A stretch of DNA of 64,000 nucleotides. It comes from Apricaphanius iberus (Eukaryota > Chordata > Actinopteri > Cyprinodontiformes > Aphaniidae). Location: positions 1,302,001-1,366,000 of the forward strand of contig JAPXFQ010002850.1 in assembly GCA_028564705.1 (NCBI GenBank), given 5' to 3'. Below the pieces are notes generated by a model, which saw nothing but the letters and a program-made list of their open reading frames with translations, had not been told where the DNA came from and made no database searches. Shown one piece after another: positions 34,391 to 49,500 of this stretch; within the stretch, counting starts at the first letter, position 1, and the number at the start of each line of letters is the position of its first letter. A program made the translations under genes and the position numbers.

Positions 34391-34621
34391 GCCTTTTTGG
34401 TTACATATTTGATCATATAAGGTACTTTGTTTATGATCAGTATGTCTGAATTATTCAGTGTGATCTTTTAGTTAAATCTAAGCAGATATTTCATTAACTG
34501 TTCTGTTTGTGTCTTGACTGTGCAAAGACTCCTAAAGTGACATCATATAAATGCATTGAAGCCGTTGTACATGAAATATAAATCAATTAAAAGAAATCAA
34601 ACTCAGATTCAACAAACTATT

Positions 34622-34627
34622 TCCTTT
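34622..34627 (-). terminator. Polyadenylation signal of srgap1
   Basis: TTTATT on the plus strand gives AATAAA on the coding strand. It is the first well-placed signal that closes the region between the srgap1 stop codon and the convergent ccdc113 gene. Confidence 0.55.
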
Positions 34628-36069
34628 ATTCAAAAAAAAATCCTCCATGGAAAGAACTTTAGATGTTGTGATGTTACATGCTATTTACAGTTATATACAT
34701 AAAAGTGCAATATCACAACGTGGAAGCTGGTTAATATTATTTCTGCCATATAGCTGTTTGGGAAATGTCACTAGGTTTTATAACATTCCTACTTGCTAAA
34801 CTGAATTTTATTGAAAATTGCAGCATCTACGTTGAAAATGCAACAGGACAGAACGTCTGAAGTTCCACTTAAACATTTTTTTAAAGGCACTTTCACAAGT
34901 ACATACTACTGATGTACAGAAGAGGCTAGTTTGACGTTTACAGACAGCAAAACAGAGTCCTATTGTCAATCATATTACATTGTGAACAGAAAGATACATG
35001 ACACTTTTTCTCTTTTATACACCTGGCTTCAAACTGCTAGCTATGTTTTCTACAACATAGGCTCTAAGTGATTTTAACCCTCCAAAAACAAGAATGTATA
35101 TAAAAATAATGACATTTTTAATTCAGAAATACATTTTGATCCACACAAACACATTTGTAGTCAAGTCAAAGATGGTGTAAACCTGCTAATAGAGAGGATT
35201 CCCTACTCTTGCAAACCAACTTTGTTCTGTGTTTAATGATATATGAATGGCGTGGACCCAGCTGTATGTTTTATATCACAGAGGCAGAAAAGAGACGCAC
35301 AAAGCTGCTAGTCTGGCACAGACACATTTGTGAAGCTATTGCATCTTGAAATTATTGTTCAGTGACATGCTTTCTTTTTTTCTATCTTGTTCCAAGTCAT
35401 TTAGTTTGTTGATTTTATAAAGTCACACAGAAGTAATAATACCAATTCAAGAGGAATAATTACAGCAAAAAAAAAAAAAAAATACAGGTGACATGCTCAC
35501 CTGAAAATAACATAAACAAACATAAGGCTCAAAGCAAAGAGCTAAATTCAGCCTCCCTCACAGACAGCGGAAGAATGAGGGTGGCTGTATGACAAGGTTT
35601 TCACACCAACAGTCGTAAGGTTCATGGCTACTGGCAACACCCAAACACAGATGCTGCTTTTAATCTAAACACCAGGTGAATGTGGAGATTCAACATCCAT
35701 GCTTTCACTTATACACTCATTTCTTTGGGTAGATAAAGCCAAGGCATATAGAAGGCTATGACATGTGGTCCGCATTGTGTGATAAAATGTCTGTAGTCGT
35801 CGTTCACACTCACGGTTCACACATTTACAAAGGCATACATACAGTTTTGGGGATAAATGCAGGAATTGGAAAGTACATGTTCACAACAAAATAGTGGTTT
35901 TATCCAGTTCTTACATCTTTCTTCTTGTATTAAACAATAAAGTTTCAGAAATCTGATTGAGACCAGAAAACAGACGATCTCTTCTGAGACAAAACTAATC
36001 ATACACCTTGCACAAAATAAAATGAAAGAAGCTGCAGTTTACATGCTATAGATTAGAAGGGTAGAAGTT

Positions 36070-36504
36070 TCAGTACTTTTCATTTATTAACAGAGTACCA
36101 TTAATAAATAACTTGTTTAGGGCTCCTCGGCCACACGATGAGCAACCTTTTAAACAGTTTATTGTCCAGCTCCGTTTTAACATCAGAAAGTTAAAATCAG
36201 TTACATCTCGAGTGAAGTCTGAAAGACCGCTGATGCGATTCACAATGTCTTCAAGGGCACTCCCAGATTTGGACAAAAAATCACCCTCTTGTTTTTGCGG
36301 CTATGGTCGTTCCAGTTCTATGTCTTTAAGCTTTTCTACAAGTACTTCCTTTAGTTCTTTAATACCTGTAAACCAATCTAAATCTAATGTCTCATGGAAG
36401 ATGCTGTGATTTGTTGTTCGAATAGATTTTAAGGTGGAACGTAACCCAAGCATATTGAAATAAAACTTCACGTTATTGAGGCAGAACATTTGCTCAGCTA
36501 ACAA
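36070..36504 (-). other. Coding-like open frame with one in-frame stop, in srgap1 3' UTR
   Basis: Two open stretches in the same frame (36504-36301 and 36300-36070) are separated only by a TAG. They read NNVKFYFNMLGLRSTLKSIR, later LDLDWFTGIKELKEVLVEKL, then the stop and QEGDFLSKSGSALEDIVNRI. The composition looks more protein-like than the surrounding AT-rich UTR. I do not recognise the family. It may be the relic of a gene or retrocopy, or chance. Confidence 0.35.
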
Positions 36505-36634
36505 TCAATCCTACATTACATAACTACAACCTATACTTACAAAGATCTGTGTACTGAAGACACAGGTGGAAGTTCACAAACACCCAGGAATGGGTTGAGA
36601 GTTTTGCTTTCCATCCGTTTTCCTTTTTCAGAGC

Positions 36635-37555
36635 TTACATGGTACAAGATTTGTCTAGAGGGTCCTGAACAGCCCCAGCAGGAGGCTGCGGGGCCTGATT
36701 GGACTTAGGCACGACCATTGGTTTAGGCCTCAAGGCAGGGGGTTTAAGCTGCACCCCCATGCGTGGGGCCACCATGGGCTTGAAGGTGCTCATTGCCTCG
36801 CTGGTAGAGCTGGTGCTGCGGCGGATGGGTGGCTCAGTGTTGGCCGTTGACCTCAACATGACGCCGTGGATAGGGCTCAGGGACTCGTTGGAACTCGCCA
36901 TAGCGGGACCCCCTCCACCGCTGCCGGCCGTCTGCCGCTGCTCCAGGGTGTCCAGCACCACGTCAGGGGCGTGCTTGGCTGAGCTCTGCCGCTCCAGCTC
37001 ACGCAGCTCATTAAGAGCAGTGTTCATAGTTTCCTCTATGTCCTGCAAAGAGGGGAAGACTGGTCAGGATTATGGAGAAAAACCGAATTAATTTGGGGTG
37101 GGGGGGTGGGGGGGGGGTGTTTAGATTGGGCTTTAAATTTTTAGACCAATATCTAAAATCCATTTAACTTACAAACATATTATATCTCAAAGCTACAGTT
37201 CTCATTTCTCCTGACTTTCTCCTCCTGCTCACCCATTTTCTATTTTCTTTTTATCATCTCTCTCAATATTAGACGTAAAGATGAATTTACCTACTGTAAG
37301 CTTTAAGTCTTAACTGATTAGGAAATCTTGTAAAAATAAGAAAACCATGAATGCTTTGTACTATACATGCATAGAGCCAAAGCAAACCTCACCATCTCCA
37401 TGCTGACTTTCTAAAGCAATGGAGATGCAGAGAAGATGAAAAAATGATCATCCGAACATTTTCACAGCAAGTAGGCAGACAGCCTAGCACAGCCATAAGT
37501 GCTCTTTGTTACCTCAGTAAAGGTCTGAGCTTTTATATAGCTGCTGTTTATCAAC

Positions 37556-37591
<36 letters not shown>

Positions 37592-40500
37592 TAGTCAAAT
37601 ACAGAAACTGAGACAATCAACCAATGTGTTGAAATCATAATTTTTAGAGTTTAAGATGTTTTTTGTATCAGTATGAGATAAACTCAGAAATTCTGGAAGG
37701 AAGGTCCCAATGCCAAGCTGTGCCCCCTGATGTCTGCCTGTGGAGCAAATTGTTTGCGTGTACATAGCACACAGACGCAGTAGCAGCCAGAGGAAGCAGA
37801 AGACAGGGACTGACTATGCTTTTACAGGGCGGGGCAGGGCTTTGACGGTGGAGGGAGCTGCGGTCTGGTCGCCGCTCGTCCCGCGCTGACCTGTGCGATG
37901 GTCTCCGGGTCCAGGGGCTTGCCGCCGTGGTGGTGATGGCTGTCTGTAAAGCCTGTGTACTGGCCTGAAGAGGTAGAACGGCGGATTGGCGGGCTCTCCA
38001 TCTTCTTCAACGATTCGTGACGGCTGATGTTCGTCAAGCTGCCGTGCCCGGTTCGCCGCCGTCGCTCTGGGCTGTCCATTGGCATGTGGCTGTGGCTTCT
38101 CAGCATATCCCGCGTGCTGAAGTGGCCCAGAACTGGAGAGCCCATCTCCGGGGTCCCACCGTGGCCCTTCTGGGACGAATGCAGCATGCAGTGAACGTTG
38201 CTGGGGCGGGCTGGTGGCCGGCGAGATGGCGGTTCTGATCTTTTTCTATGCCTACATGAGCAGAAGCAGAGACAGAAAAGAAACCCAATAAGTATGATTA
38301 TTTTAGTTTCATCTTATACAGTAACACAATTTTAAAAGGATCTCTTAAAAAAACACTCCAACTCCACCTCTTAATGGCTAAAACCTCCATCGAAAAAGTT
38401 TTTTGGAATATCCTAGTCAAGGTATGGAAGTACATTTGATTGAGATGGTGTAAAACAGACTTGTTTGTATAGCATTTTTAATTTAATAAATTCTTTATTT
38501 GAGAATTGATTTTTGTATTTACATTTAAGAATGTATGTGTCTTATATAAAACATTTTTGATGCTCTGATCCTTAAAAAAAGCTAAATCCAATAAGTAAAA
38601 CGCGTAAAAGATTAATTACAGTGTTTCAGATTTTCTTTCTTCCCACTATCAAACAAAGGTAAACTGGTTTGAATTAATTTCCTCAGTTATTCAATTTGAG
38701 GCTAGATCCAGTGACCTCATCTTTGTAACATTTAAGTCTTTTGCTTAAGGTTTAGGGAACCTCGCTAACCGATTAATCTCACTTTGTAGAACACCACTCT
38801 GTTCTCTAATAAGGTTGTTTTACGGAGGAGGCAGAGCAGGTCTGAATGTTAGCCAGAGGAAGGACGTCTGGTGTTCATCAGAGTGCAGAAACACGCTCCC
38901 TGAAAGAACCTCCAGCTGCTGAAGCAGTGTGTCTGTCCTCTGTCTGAACCTGGATCAGCTTACTCAAAGCAACACCTATTCAGACAGGCCTGCATTTCCA
39001 ATACAGAGACAAAGAGCTAGACATAACTGTTCCTTTATACTCCCACCACAATGCGTGAGGTTGCAAGAATTTATCGTCTTCCTTGAGACATTTCTAATAC
39101 CCCACAAAAGGTAGAAAATGTCCACACATTCAACCAAATATGGCTAAAGTAGGCTGGAATTTTTTTAAATCTGTGATTCAGAACTATTCTATGATAAATA
39201 GAAAAAGCATTTCAATTTTGAAATGGTTAATAATATTATAACACAGACACTTTAGTAGATAGTATTCTATTCCGTGAAAAGGCAACAAATGAAAATATTA
39301 GATCAATGTTATCTGGAAACTGATGTATGTAGGATCAATACTTTTAATTCATCCCCCGTGATGAACAAGAAGTGAATTACTCAGCTGCTAATCACTTCTC
39401 GAAGACAAATGGCTTCAATTTCAGAGTTTACATCTGCTTAATGAGTGCTGTCTGAGCCATAATCATTAGGATTTAGAAGCAGCTTCATTACTCTGCTACA
39501 CAAGAAGCAATAATAAGGATGGAAGTAAAGGACCACAAGGGTTTTAAGAAAGAGGATCTGAACTCTGGCTGCAAAGCAACAGCTCGGCAGTATCTTTACA
39601 AAACTTTATAATCTATTGACGTAAATTAAGAGGACTCTGGTCAATGTGACAGAGTTTAAGTTTACATACGCTTATCGACACAAATTTCAAGTTCACTTTT
39701 GGCTATCAATCATTTATTCAATATCTTTTTTCAGGGTTCTAAGATTAGAAAAAATGTCACTTAGCAAATTGTGAAGAGAAAACATTTTCCCTTTGTTATT
39801 ATTTAAAAGCTTCTGACCTAAATATATTAAATTGCCTGGGGTTTCCCAACACCTGTTGCTCTACTTAGCACTTATCCCCAAATTGCCTACTGTATTGGTG
39901 CAGAAATCTGTGTGCACTTGTGAGCACAAAGTGCTTTGAGTGGTCAGCATAACAAAAAAGGTGCTTGAAAGGTTAATTCGATAAATCTGGATCTGTAACT
40001 GTTATAATCTATATTTTTAAGTTCCTGCAACGTATGACTGAGTAAAAGAAATTTGAGATTCAAAGTTGGCGAAACATTAAATCTTAAATCACTAAAATGC
40101 TACTTTCACATGGGTAAGAAAACCTCAGGATTCAAAGTTCTTAGAGCTGAAAAAGCAAGTCTCTACAACCTATAGTTGAGTTAGAAAAACATAAAAATCC
40201 ATGTCAGACAAACTTAAAAGCAGAACTTAAAAAGTTTAATATCCTATATCAAAAGTCTACTGAATTTTGTTGCCTTGGAATTTTGAGTTCTTCTAACATT
40301 TCTTTTTTTACAGAGTAGCTGGTAGATTGTTCTTAGTCTTGAAAGCCTCCCCCTCGACTCCTATGAACATATATCTTGTCAGTATTTAACCAGAAAGCTC
40401 TATCTGTCCTTGCGTGACCATAAAACGTTGCACCAGAAAGTTTTTGGCTCGTCTAGCTGGCTGCACGTTTCCGTCATGCTTGAGAGAGTCAATTTTGAAA

Positions 40501-43500
40501 CACTGATTTCTGTCTTTCTCTCGGTCAGCACTTGCTCTTTCCCTATTAAACTTAAGCTGGCTTCCACAGTGGACAGTAAAACTGACGTAACAGTGGTTTG
40601 CAGTTAATGACTTCATGACCACAAACATTAAGCTTCTGGAATGTTCCTGATAGCAAGCCATTTGGAAATGTATGGACTTTGGTTAACAGCTGATTTCACT
40701 CCAAAAGCGAGATACACTTTAAATGACAACTCCCTTTTCAAATAAGAAAATATCAACTCTGGACCTTTATTATTACTAAAAGCATCAGTTGTTTTATAAC
40801 TTTCTATGTGGTGACACAAATATTAATGGTTTATGTGGTGGAGGCTGTAAGAATAATTTGACCTCATTTGGATGAAATAGAACTAGAAATAAAATTAAAC
40901 TATTGCACCAAATCATCAAAATAATCAGTGTTGTAATGTAAGTCTAAAAAAAGACAAAAATTAACATGACTTACACGCCTCGTCTTTTTTTACTGACTGC
41001 AGTAGAGATTTTTCTTGAGTAAACAAGTGCAGGAACTAGTTAGAAACAGCAGGTGGAGCAGTGTACATTCATATAAGTAGCCTTCAACTGGGACAAAGTG
41101 TACACTGGTTTTACAAGCTGGCTGCAAACTGACAGTTCACACACTGCCTATTATTGCTTTTGGTCAAAAGGGATTTATATCCTTAAACAATCTACAAGTC
41201 TTTCATCAAATCAAAACTATTCTGGTCACATCATTGTGTCACCTTTTCCACCAATGGGACCTTCGAGAGGTGGATTTAGAGGATTGCACCGTTGAGCAAC
41301 AACACCATTCTAGGAAGTTGTCTAAATCAAGCCTGGTAAACGAAATATTCAAAAATGTAAGGATTTTCTGGAACATGAGTTGAATGACAAGAGGAATGGA
41401 AAGAGGTGGTAATCAGCCTGGCCAAAGAGACAGTAAAGGTGTTGTAGACAGGGTCATAGCGATGAACATTAAAGCTAAAAGGATGACTTATTCGGTTATA
41501 TGCTTTAATTGCACACCAGCTGCTGTAGGGCAGCAAATATTGGCAGCATGAATCATCATTTCAATAGGAAGAGGGAGGGGGTATGGGTGAGAATAAAATA
41601 ACAGTTGTTCGTGTATCTGGAAAGAGCAGGAACTAGTCAGATACTTCAAGGTCACTAAATCCAGCAACATAAAGACACCAAACGAGGGGAGAGAGGAGAT
41701 GAAAAAAAAACCCGGGAGACGCAGCCAAAAAAGAAGACTTTAGGTGTGATTGGATATGTGTAATTCATTCCTTTTGGGAGATAAGTCCTTTGAGTGAATG
41801 AATAATATGATTTAAAAATACTCCTACAATCTAAAAGGAAGTGTATGATTAGGAAATAAGTAGTGGGTCATATAGAGTTCAATGTGATTGGGCTTAGGGA
41901 GGTCAGGGAAGGATAAACAATGACACAAGGAGGATTAGGTACATTCTCTCAAACACTTTCCAATCCAAAAACATATGAACATTTGTTGACAGACTATTGG
42001 TTGGTGTATGTTAAATGCTGTTTTAGTCAGACGTACTAAAAGCAGGGCCAGTAAACAGTGTTATACTTAAAGATATTGTTCCATTGTTCCATCTTTTACT
42101 AACAACTGTTCCCTGATAACAAAAAGAACAAATCTGTGTAAGAGGTATGGATTCCCACGGCAGGATTTTACAAAATAAAGTTTTGAAGAAAAAAAAAAGA
42201 CTGAATAAACCAACCCTGCTAAATCTATTTTGCATGTATTTGGGTTGATGAGCTCATGAGAGGCACAAGAATCAAGCCGATCAGCTTGCACTAATAAACT
42301 AACTCAGATGAGGAGCTTCAGCTAAGATTCTGGAGCATTTTAGTTACATCTCATCTAAAGAAGAAGTTCAGTCCAATGACCCTAGAAAAATGCAGAAGGA
42401 AAAGCTGGATAAAACTGACTAACAGTGAAGTAAAACATATCTGTATACATTCACTGTTAAAATTCTTCTTTTTATATTTTGCTTGTATCACCAAACAGCT
42501 TCATTGTTTGACTTCCAAGTCTCCCCTGGTAGCGTTTAGTGGAATGATGGAGATGGTACAATTACAAATACATTTCTTAGTATTTTACGTTTTGCCGTAG
42601 TCTTCAGCTCATCTTTACTGAATTGCCTGCATGTTGGGGCTAACTGGTAGGATTGGGTCCAAAGGCTGTCTGTCAGGCTATTATTTTGGTTGAAGCAACT
42701 AGATTTGACTGAAATCCATGCAGTGTTTTTACATAAGGCTCAAACATATTTGCTGCTACCCTACAGAATACCAGTAACAGTGAAAAAAGCCACATCTAAC
42801 GTAAATCTGGTTGATTCTAAAACGGTTTTTAATCGTGGAGAATGTTTCCCCCTCAGCATACCTGGCGATGTAGGCCTCAGAGATCCTGGTATCAGTGGGT
42901 GAGCTGATGTCCTTTCCTGAACATTTATCTTCTCCTGCATGGCCACTGCTGGCCTCGCTGTCAGCCTTCTGACTCAGGCTGTCAGAGAAGTTGTCATCAC
43001 TGAGAAGCAGAGACATTGTGACATTGAGACATGGAAAGAGCAAGAAGTGACAGACAGACCCAAAAAGGAATAGCTCGGGGGAAAAATAAAAATAAAATCA
43101 GCAAAGCAGCCGGTCTTTTGAATTAGCAGTTCCTCAATTACACTGTTTTATATCCTTTTTCCTGTAAGTCAGCATTCCTCCACCACCTTCCAAAGTCCTG
43201 AGAGTGAGATGAGTCACAGTGCTTAGCCTTTCAGTATTCTGGTGATGCTCTGCCATGCTGACAGTTACTCACAGACAGATATATACATCACATCTGGATG
43301 GGATTCAGTGATGTATAGTATATTTCTGAATAATGGCTACAGTTAGTGCCTGCCAGGTGGCTATAATCAGACCTAGTGAGCTGCACTGGTACCTCTTATG
43401 ATGCACATCAGACAATAACTGTTTTGGTATACTTGCACAACTGTAGAACAAAGAACAAGTGAATGAATGCTTGAATAGCCCTTACAGAGAAATAAAGAAG

Positions 43501-46500
43501 TTATGAGATGTATTAAACAGTCGATAATTTGGACTATACATCTTTCACACACTACATAGACAACTCAGGTTGTTTCTACACTCAGGTCAACTTTACAGCT
43601 CCAAATTTCCCTTTGTATTCATTAAGTAAAAAGACACTCCATCTGCAGTGTCCCTGCTTGTGAATTATTGATAAGATTCATGTGGACAGGACTATAGCAG
43701 GGGCAAAGAAGAGAAGAGGAAGCAGCGAGAAGAAATATTAAATGGCCATTTTCTCGGCCAGCCACTAAGTGATAGCAGTGATTTTGTTCCAGTCCTAACG
43801 AGACATTGAGTCCGGTCAATTAGGCGGCAACGGTTGCAGAGGAAAAGCGTACGCTTGTTAGTGCTGTGGGTTTGACACAGTGACAGCAGGGCTGGTAAAG
43901 AGCCCTGGAGATGGAGAACACTCCACAGCTGAGTGGGTAGGAGACAAATGAGGCTGAAGGTTCTCTGAGCATGACCCTTCATTCAACTGATGGCTCACGA
44001 CCGCTCAGGGAACAAAGTCAACAAGAATAAGTGTGGTATTTAACCCACAGTAGTAGATTAATTCCACTCTCACATAATATATACTGATGCCCCAACAGTA
44101 GAAGCAAAAATACACTGACTGCTTTAAATTGTTATATTTACAATACATGTTTAAAATTCAAGTGAGTGTCCTAATGTGACGCAAGACTTTGCCAGGTTTT
44201 TTAGGGCTGCCGAATATATCATTAATATATTATCATTGCAATATTAATATTGCAAAGGAATGTTTGGAACGTAATAACTCTTAGCTAATATGCTGCAAAT
44301 TTCACAAAATTATTGTTTTAGTAGTCAGCCTGCAGTATGGAGATGCACAACAGTAGATGCCCAACAGTAGATGCCCAGTCCTGACACATGAGAAGAGTGC
44401 AAAATGCTAAAGGTTACAGAAGCATACTGGAAGGAAATGAGAAAGAAAGGATGATTTTCTAATACTGCACATCCCATCAAATTTTAAAATGAAAAACAAA
44501 AATGCCTAAAATGTTGCCTTTCAGTCATACATATAATGTATTTCATGTCTTTTATTTCTTAATTTTTACATGTTTCAAGATTACATTTTCAAAACAGTTT
44601 TTTTTATTTGATAAAAAAAAATCGAAGCCTTTATTTACCTTAAAATTACAAGTGAGTTGTTACAAGTAACTACCGAGTTTACAGATTGTGGAGGATTGTT
44701 CATACAGCTTGTTAAGATAACACATAGCACAACAGACACGATGAAGACCAACCGGGTTGCAATGCAATGGTCCATACTGATTTTAGAAAAGAATCCCAGT
44801 GAAAATAAAGTAATTTTGAATATTTTTTTCACCCACTCCATTATGTTCATTTGACCAGTTCCTAATCTATTTCATCCTGCCAATAAAGTTATCTTCCCAA
44901 GATATTCAAGCTCTGAATCCAAACTTCTAACTCTTTGCCTTCAGAAAATGCCTTAAATCTTTGTGGCAGAGATTTTGGAAATAATCTACAGAGATTTAGG
45001 TCCGTATTAAAATCGTAACATCATGTAGTCACGGATTTGTCATCTGCAAACCAGTGGAGTACATCACCCTCCACCACTTCCCAAAGGTGCTCTATTTGAT
45101 TTAGATCTGGTGACTGAGAAGGCCAGTGGAGTACCATGAAGTCATTCTCGTGTTCAAAACACTAGTTAGAGATGATTTGAGTTTGTGACATGTTGGAATA
45201 TCCTGCTGGAAGTCCATAAAAAAGATAGGTGCAGAAGAATCATAAAGGAATCGGATGAGTCAGCAACATATAGGATTTTTCAGAGTAAGGGGTCATCAAG
45301 GGCCCACAGTATTTATAAAGGGGCTGAGGATAAGACCAACATCCTTAAACACAATTACCGGTTTTGGTAAGACAGATAGGTTAAATCATGATTTGCTAAT
45401 TAATGTATTTTTTAGTAAAAATAATCTCCAGAAATTGTACCCTATCCAAGAAATGGTACAAAAATGTATTTTTTAGAACTGAGGAACACATTTTGATTGT
45501 TCAGACAATAAAAAAGGTACAGATAGTGACCCAGAGGTCCACTATTTGTCTAGACACTGTTAATTTATTTGTTGTACCTTGGGGCACTGTAATGTACCCA
45601 TTCTGTAACCCTATTTCTGACAGTGTGTTTTGTGTTTTACTTTTTATATGTTCCATATGATTGGTAAATATTCAATAGATATTTCAACAAAATACGATAA
45701 ATCAGACATTTCATACAAACCAGTAAATTACTATTTGGCTTATTAGCAACACTAGTGTTTGGACTTGGAATTACACCAACCTATAACTTGATCATGGTGC
45801 AAAGGAAATGAGTGATGGGTCACGGGCACGTTAGGGGGCAAACGATATTTCAGCAGTGGCCAGTGCCCCTGATCAGCAACAATAGGATCATTTGGGGACT
45901 AAGGGGCCCAATGTAACTCCACATTTACAGTATGAACAACCGTTAAGACAAGGCAGGATGGGTCCACGCTTTCATGTTGTTTAGGCCAAATTCTGACCCT
46001 ACTGCCTGAATGAAATTGAGAACTAGTCAATGCTTTTCAGATTTGTAATTGGCCATTTTTGGTTAGCCTGTTCAAATTGTTGAATCAGTTTCCAGTTCTC
46101 AGCTGACAGGTGTGATACCTAGGGTTGGCCTTTAGCTGCTGTATCACAGCTTGTACATTCAGAGAGAGTATTCCACCCTAGTTGTAACAAGCGGTTATTT
46201 AGGCCATCATTTCCTCTCTTCTATCTTAAACCAGTACAACTCCTTATTCACAATAACAGGGCATTTTTGATCAAACAAATGCTAAAAAGATAGTTTCTAT
46301 TCTTCTGACAAATCTCTATAAACCTGATGGATGGTTGTGTGTCAAAGCTCAGTAAATTAGTAGTTTCTGAAATGCTCAGACCAACAACCATGCCACAATC
46401 AAAATCCTTTTTCCTCCCCAATCTGATACTTGATTTGAACTTTTGCAAGTTGTCTTCCTCACGTCTGGATGCTTATATATACACGTTTTGTTGTTGCCAT

Positions 46501-49500
46501 GTGATTGGCTTATTCACCATCTGCCTTAATAAGTAACAGATGTTCTGGTGAGTGTATACCTATCTACATTTAATGCAATCATCTTGAATATGCTTGATGC
46601 ATGTAAATAGGTCACTTACATGTCCTGGACTACAATATACTGGTGTGGTACCAGGCCGTCAATGCCGTTGTGCCGTCCCTCCCACCAATCTTCAGACGCT
46701 CGCTGATAAAGAAGCAGAGAGGCTCCTTTCTTGAAGGACAACTCTCGAGAGGAGCGTCCGACGTAGTCGAACTTGGCAATGGCTTCTATAGGCTCGCCCT
46801 CTGTCAACAGGGAGAGGATTAAACAGGTCAGGTATCTCAAACATGGCATACATCAAGGAAAGGTGGCTAAAACCTTCAGTGCAGGGCTTGCCTTACAAGT
46901 GCCTATTTGTTAATGGACAACACAATTCAGAGTGCTATTATTCAAATGTTAATACATAGTTGCAGCACACTGGATTCAAGTGTGCTAATGTGATTGGTTA
47001 TTTCAGTTGTTGTCAATAGTAACCCAACTCCACTGGACCACAACACCAAAAAGACCCTGAGGTGCTTTAGCAGGGATATATATATATATATAGAGTTTTG
47101 TGCAGAGATCTATATGACTCAGTGGCATGTCAGTCTCAACATGGATCATTATCTGGGACTGATAGCTGCTCATTTAGTACAGAAATACAGCTCTGGTTCA
47201 GTCGAAAATAAAAATAAAACAAAACATACTTTCTGGACCATACAAACCACTATTTTATGCTTCTTTTTTTTAACCTTATTTGCACAGTCTAATGTTAAGC
47301 TCTAATGTTAAGTGGCTTTAGTCGTGTTTTGTATTCAAAAGGTGCCCTCCTCCGAGCCCCTATGCAAGCACTCCGGCAACACATATCTAAAAATAGCAGC
47401 TTTATTTCTCCCGCACTCCTACCTCTGCTCTCCTCACAGCACTCTTTCTCACTTCATGTCAGACAGGGGGTCCCTGGAAAGAAAAAGCCTCAACCCAACA
47501 CAGATTCCATCTATATATATATATGCCGAGAGAAAGGGAACAGAATAAATGGCTTAAACTTGTCTCATCTATAAGATGCCATTATTATATCTCTTTCTAC
47601 TGGCTTGAAAGGAATTTCCAGATTAGCTTTGGGGTAAAAGAAAATCTAAAATAAGATTGTGGTTCTTCTGATATTTGTTAAAGTTTGATTATATCTCTTA
47701 CTTCTAACCTTTAACTTCCACACAGTCATTGCATGAGTGGATTGACAAGACGTATGTGATATGGTGCCAGTATAAAAGTGACAAGTAAGAATTTACTATC
47801 TGAATTAATTGGGTTGCACCACAGCGGACAAAGCAGTTAATAAAGCTGACAGAGGGCGACGTGATCCACAAAGAGGACTTCCCCCTCACCACCACACTTC
47901 TCATGTGTCACTCCCTTCAGTATACACACCTATCCGACCCCGACGCACAAATGTTAATGCAAGATTTCTGCGCTGCAGGGACGTGGCCGAAACTCAAAGA
48001 GAAAAGCTATAAACTCTTCTCAGTGAGGTTAAGACATTCAATTATTTTCTGCATGACATTAAAATCAGAGGTGGCTCTGTACGTAAATATCCACACACTT
48101 GAAAGCAGTGAACAGACACTATTGATGATGAGAGTTGGAGGCTTGTGGTGTAAGAGATGCAAACTGTCAGATGTCTTCCACAAGCCAGTGGAGCGCTGTC
48201 TCTGCGTCTCGCTTTGCTGCATTGTTCATACGATAGAAACAGGGCAGCGGAAGCCGTAAATAAGATGTGGTTATAATCAGGGCAACAGAACAATGTAGGA
48301 ATACATTCCTTATTCATAAATGATTTTTTCTGAACTTTGAATAGTACTGCAAAGTGGCATCCTGCTAAAAACAAAGCAGTGGGCAGGATTATGAGGTTGA
48401 GGAACTTAAACTCTCTTCATGAGACAAAATGGGATGACCCACTCTGTTCAGAAACATAAATTTCACTTTAACACATGCAATCCAATCTAAACTGTAGGCC
48501 TGGGGGGGGCAACAGACAACAAGGACATCTTGATGTATTCCTGCAAAGTGATATATAATCAATGTGCCAGTTAGTTCATCCCTGACCTTGCAGTGATTTT
48601 TTTACCAGCAAACAGTACATCAACATAACAACGGTTCCCAGTGGTGTCATTCTGAAAAAGTCCCTCAGTGAAAACCATGGCCCATGAAAAATGTATAGCC
48701 TACCGTAATTTTTGGACTATAAGCTGCTACTTTTTTCAACGTGCTTTGGATCCTGTAGCCTATACAAAAATGTGACTAATCTATAGATTTTTACTGGCAA
48801 ACAGCCACAAGGGGGGACTACAGCAGGAAGCGCAAACGTGAGACAGACATATGGGGAAAGATTATGCGTGACAAAAATTCTACCAGTAGTTTTTATACAC
48901 ACAACCTTATGGAAAACACAACAAGAAATGTATATAATACAGCTTTTAAGCCAAAAGTTACTTTCAATCTCAAAGTAAAATTAAACATATAAAACTTTTA
49001 GACCTAAAGCATACGTAGGCTTTAAAGAAAATAACTCAAAGGCCTTGTGGCAATTGTAGCAAGCTAGGTAGAGTAGTTTGTTTGTAATCAAGGGTTGAAG
49101 GTTCAATTCCAGCTTCTTCCAATCACATGTTGATGTGCCCCTGGGCAAGACACTTAACCCCAAATTGCCTACCAATCTGCATATCTGTGTATGAATTAGA
49201 TTACCAGTGTAGGGAAAAAACTCAGTTAAAAATGTTGACAATAAAAAAAAATATCTTGGTGGATTACGGCCTCTGCAGTGTAGGTACGGTGAGCCTTACC
49301 AACCATCGTCTCATCTGCTAAAGTTGCCACACATGCGCACTTTGTAGTTTACAAGCAAAACTTTCTATAAACTGAAAGGATTACAGACGAAGAAGACGGC
49401 AGCACTTGGTACATCTCAGCACTCAAAGAAGATAAAGTTGTAAGTATGGGCATATTTTGGGTATTTGAAGAATACAGAGGGACAGTTGATATAAGACAGC

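Larger units (their letters stand above)
34605..36634 (-). other. srgap1 3' UTR
   Basis: The stretch runs from the TAA stop at 36635-36637 to a polyadenylation signal AATAAA (34622-34627, minus strand). A run of T (plus strand A) follows upstream of it. It holds a coding-like segment at 36070-36504, listed separately. About 2 kb is a plausible length for this gene family. Confidence 0.6.

Noticed and set aside
47861..48259. 132-codon plus-strand open frame in an srgap1 intron
   Set aside because: No recognisable domain, no splice context and overlapping frames on the other strand; likely chance.
49053..49130. tRNA-like A and B boxes suggesting a tRNA gene
   Set aside because: The boxes are followed by a SINE body, and no full cloverleaf is seen.
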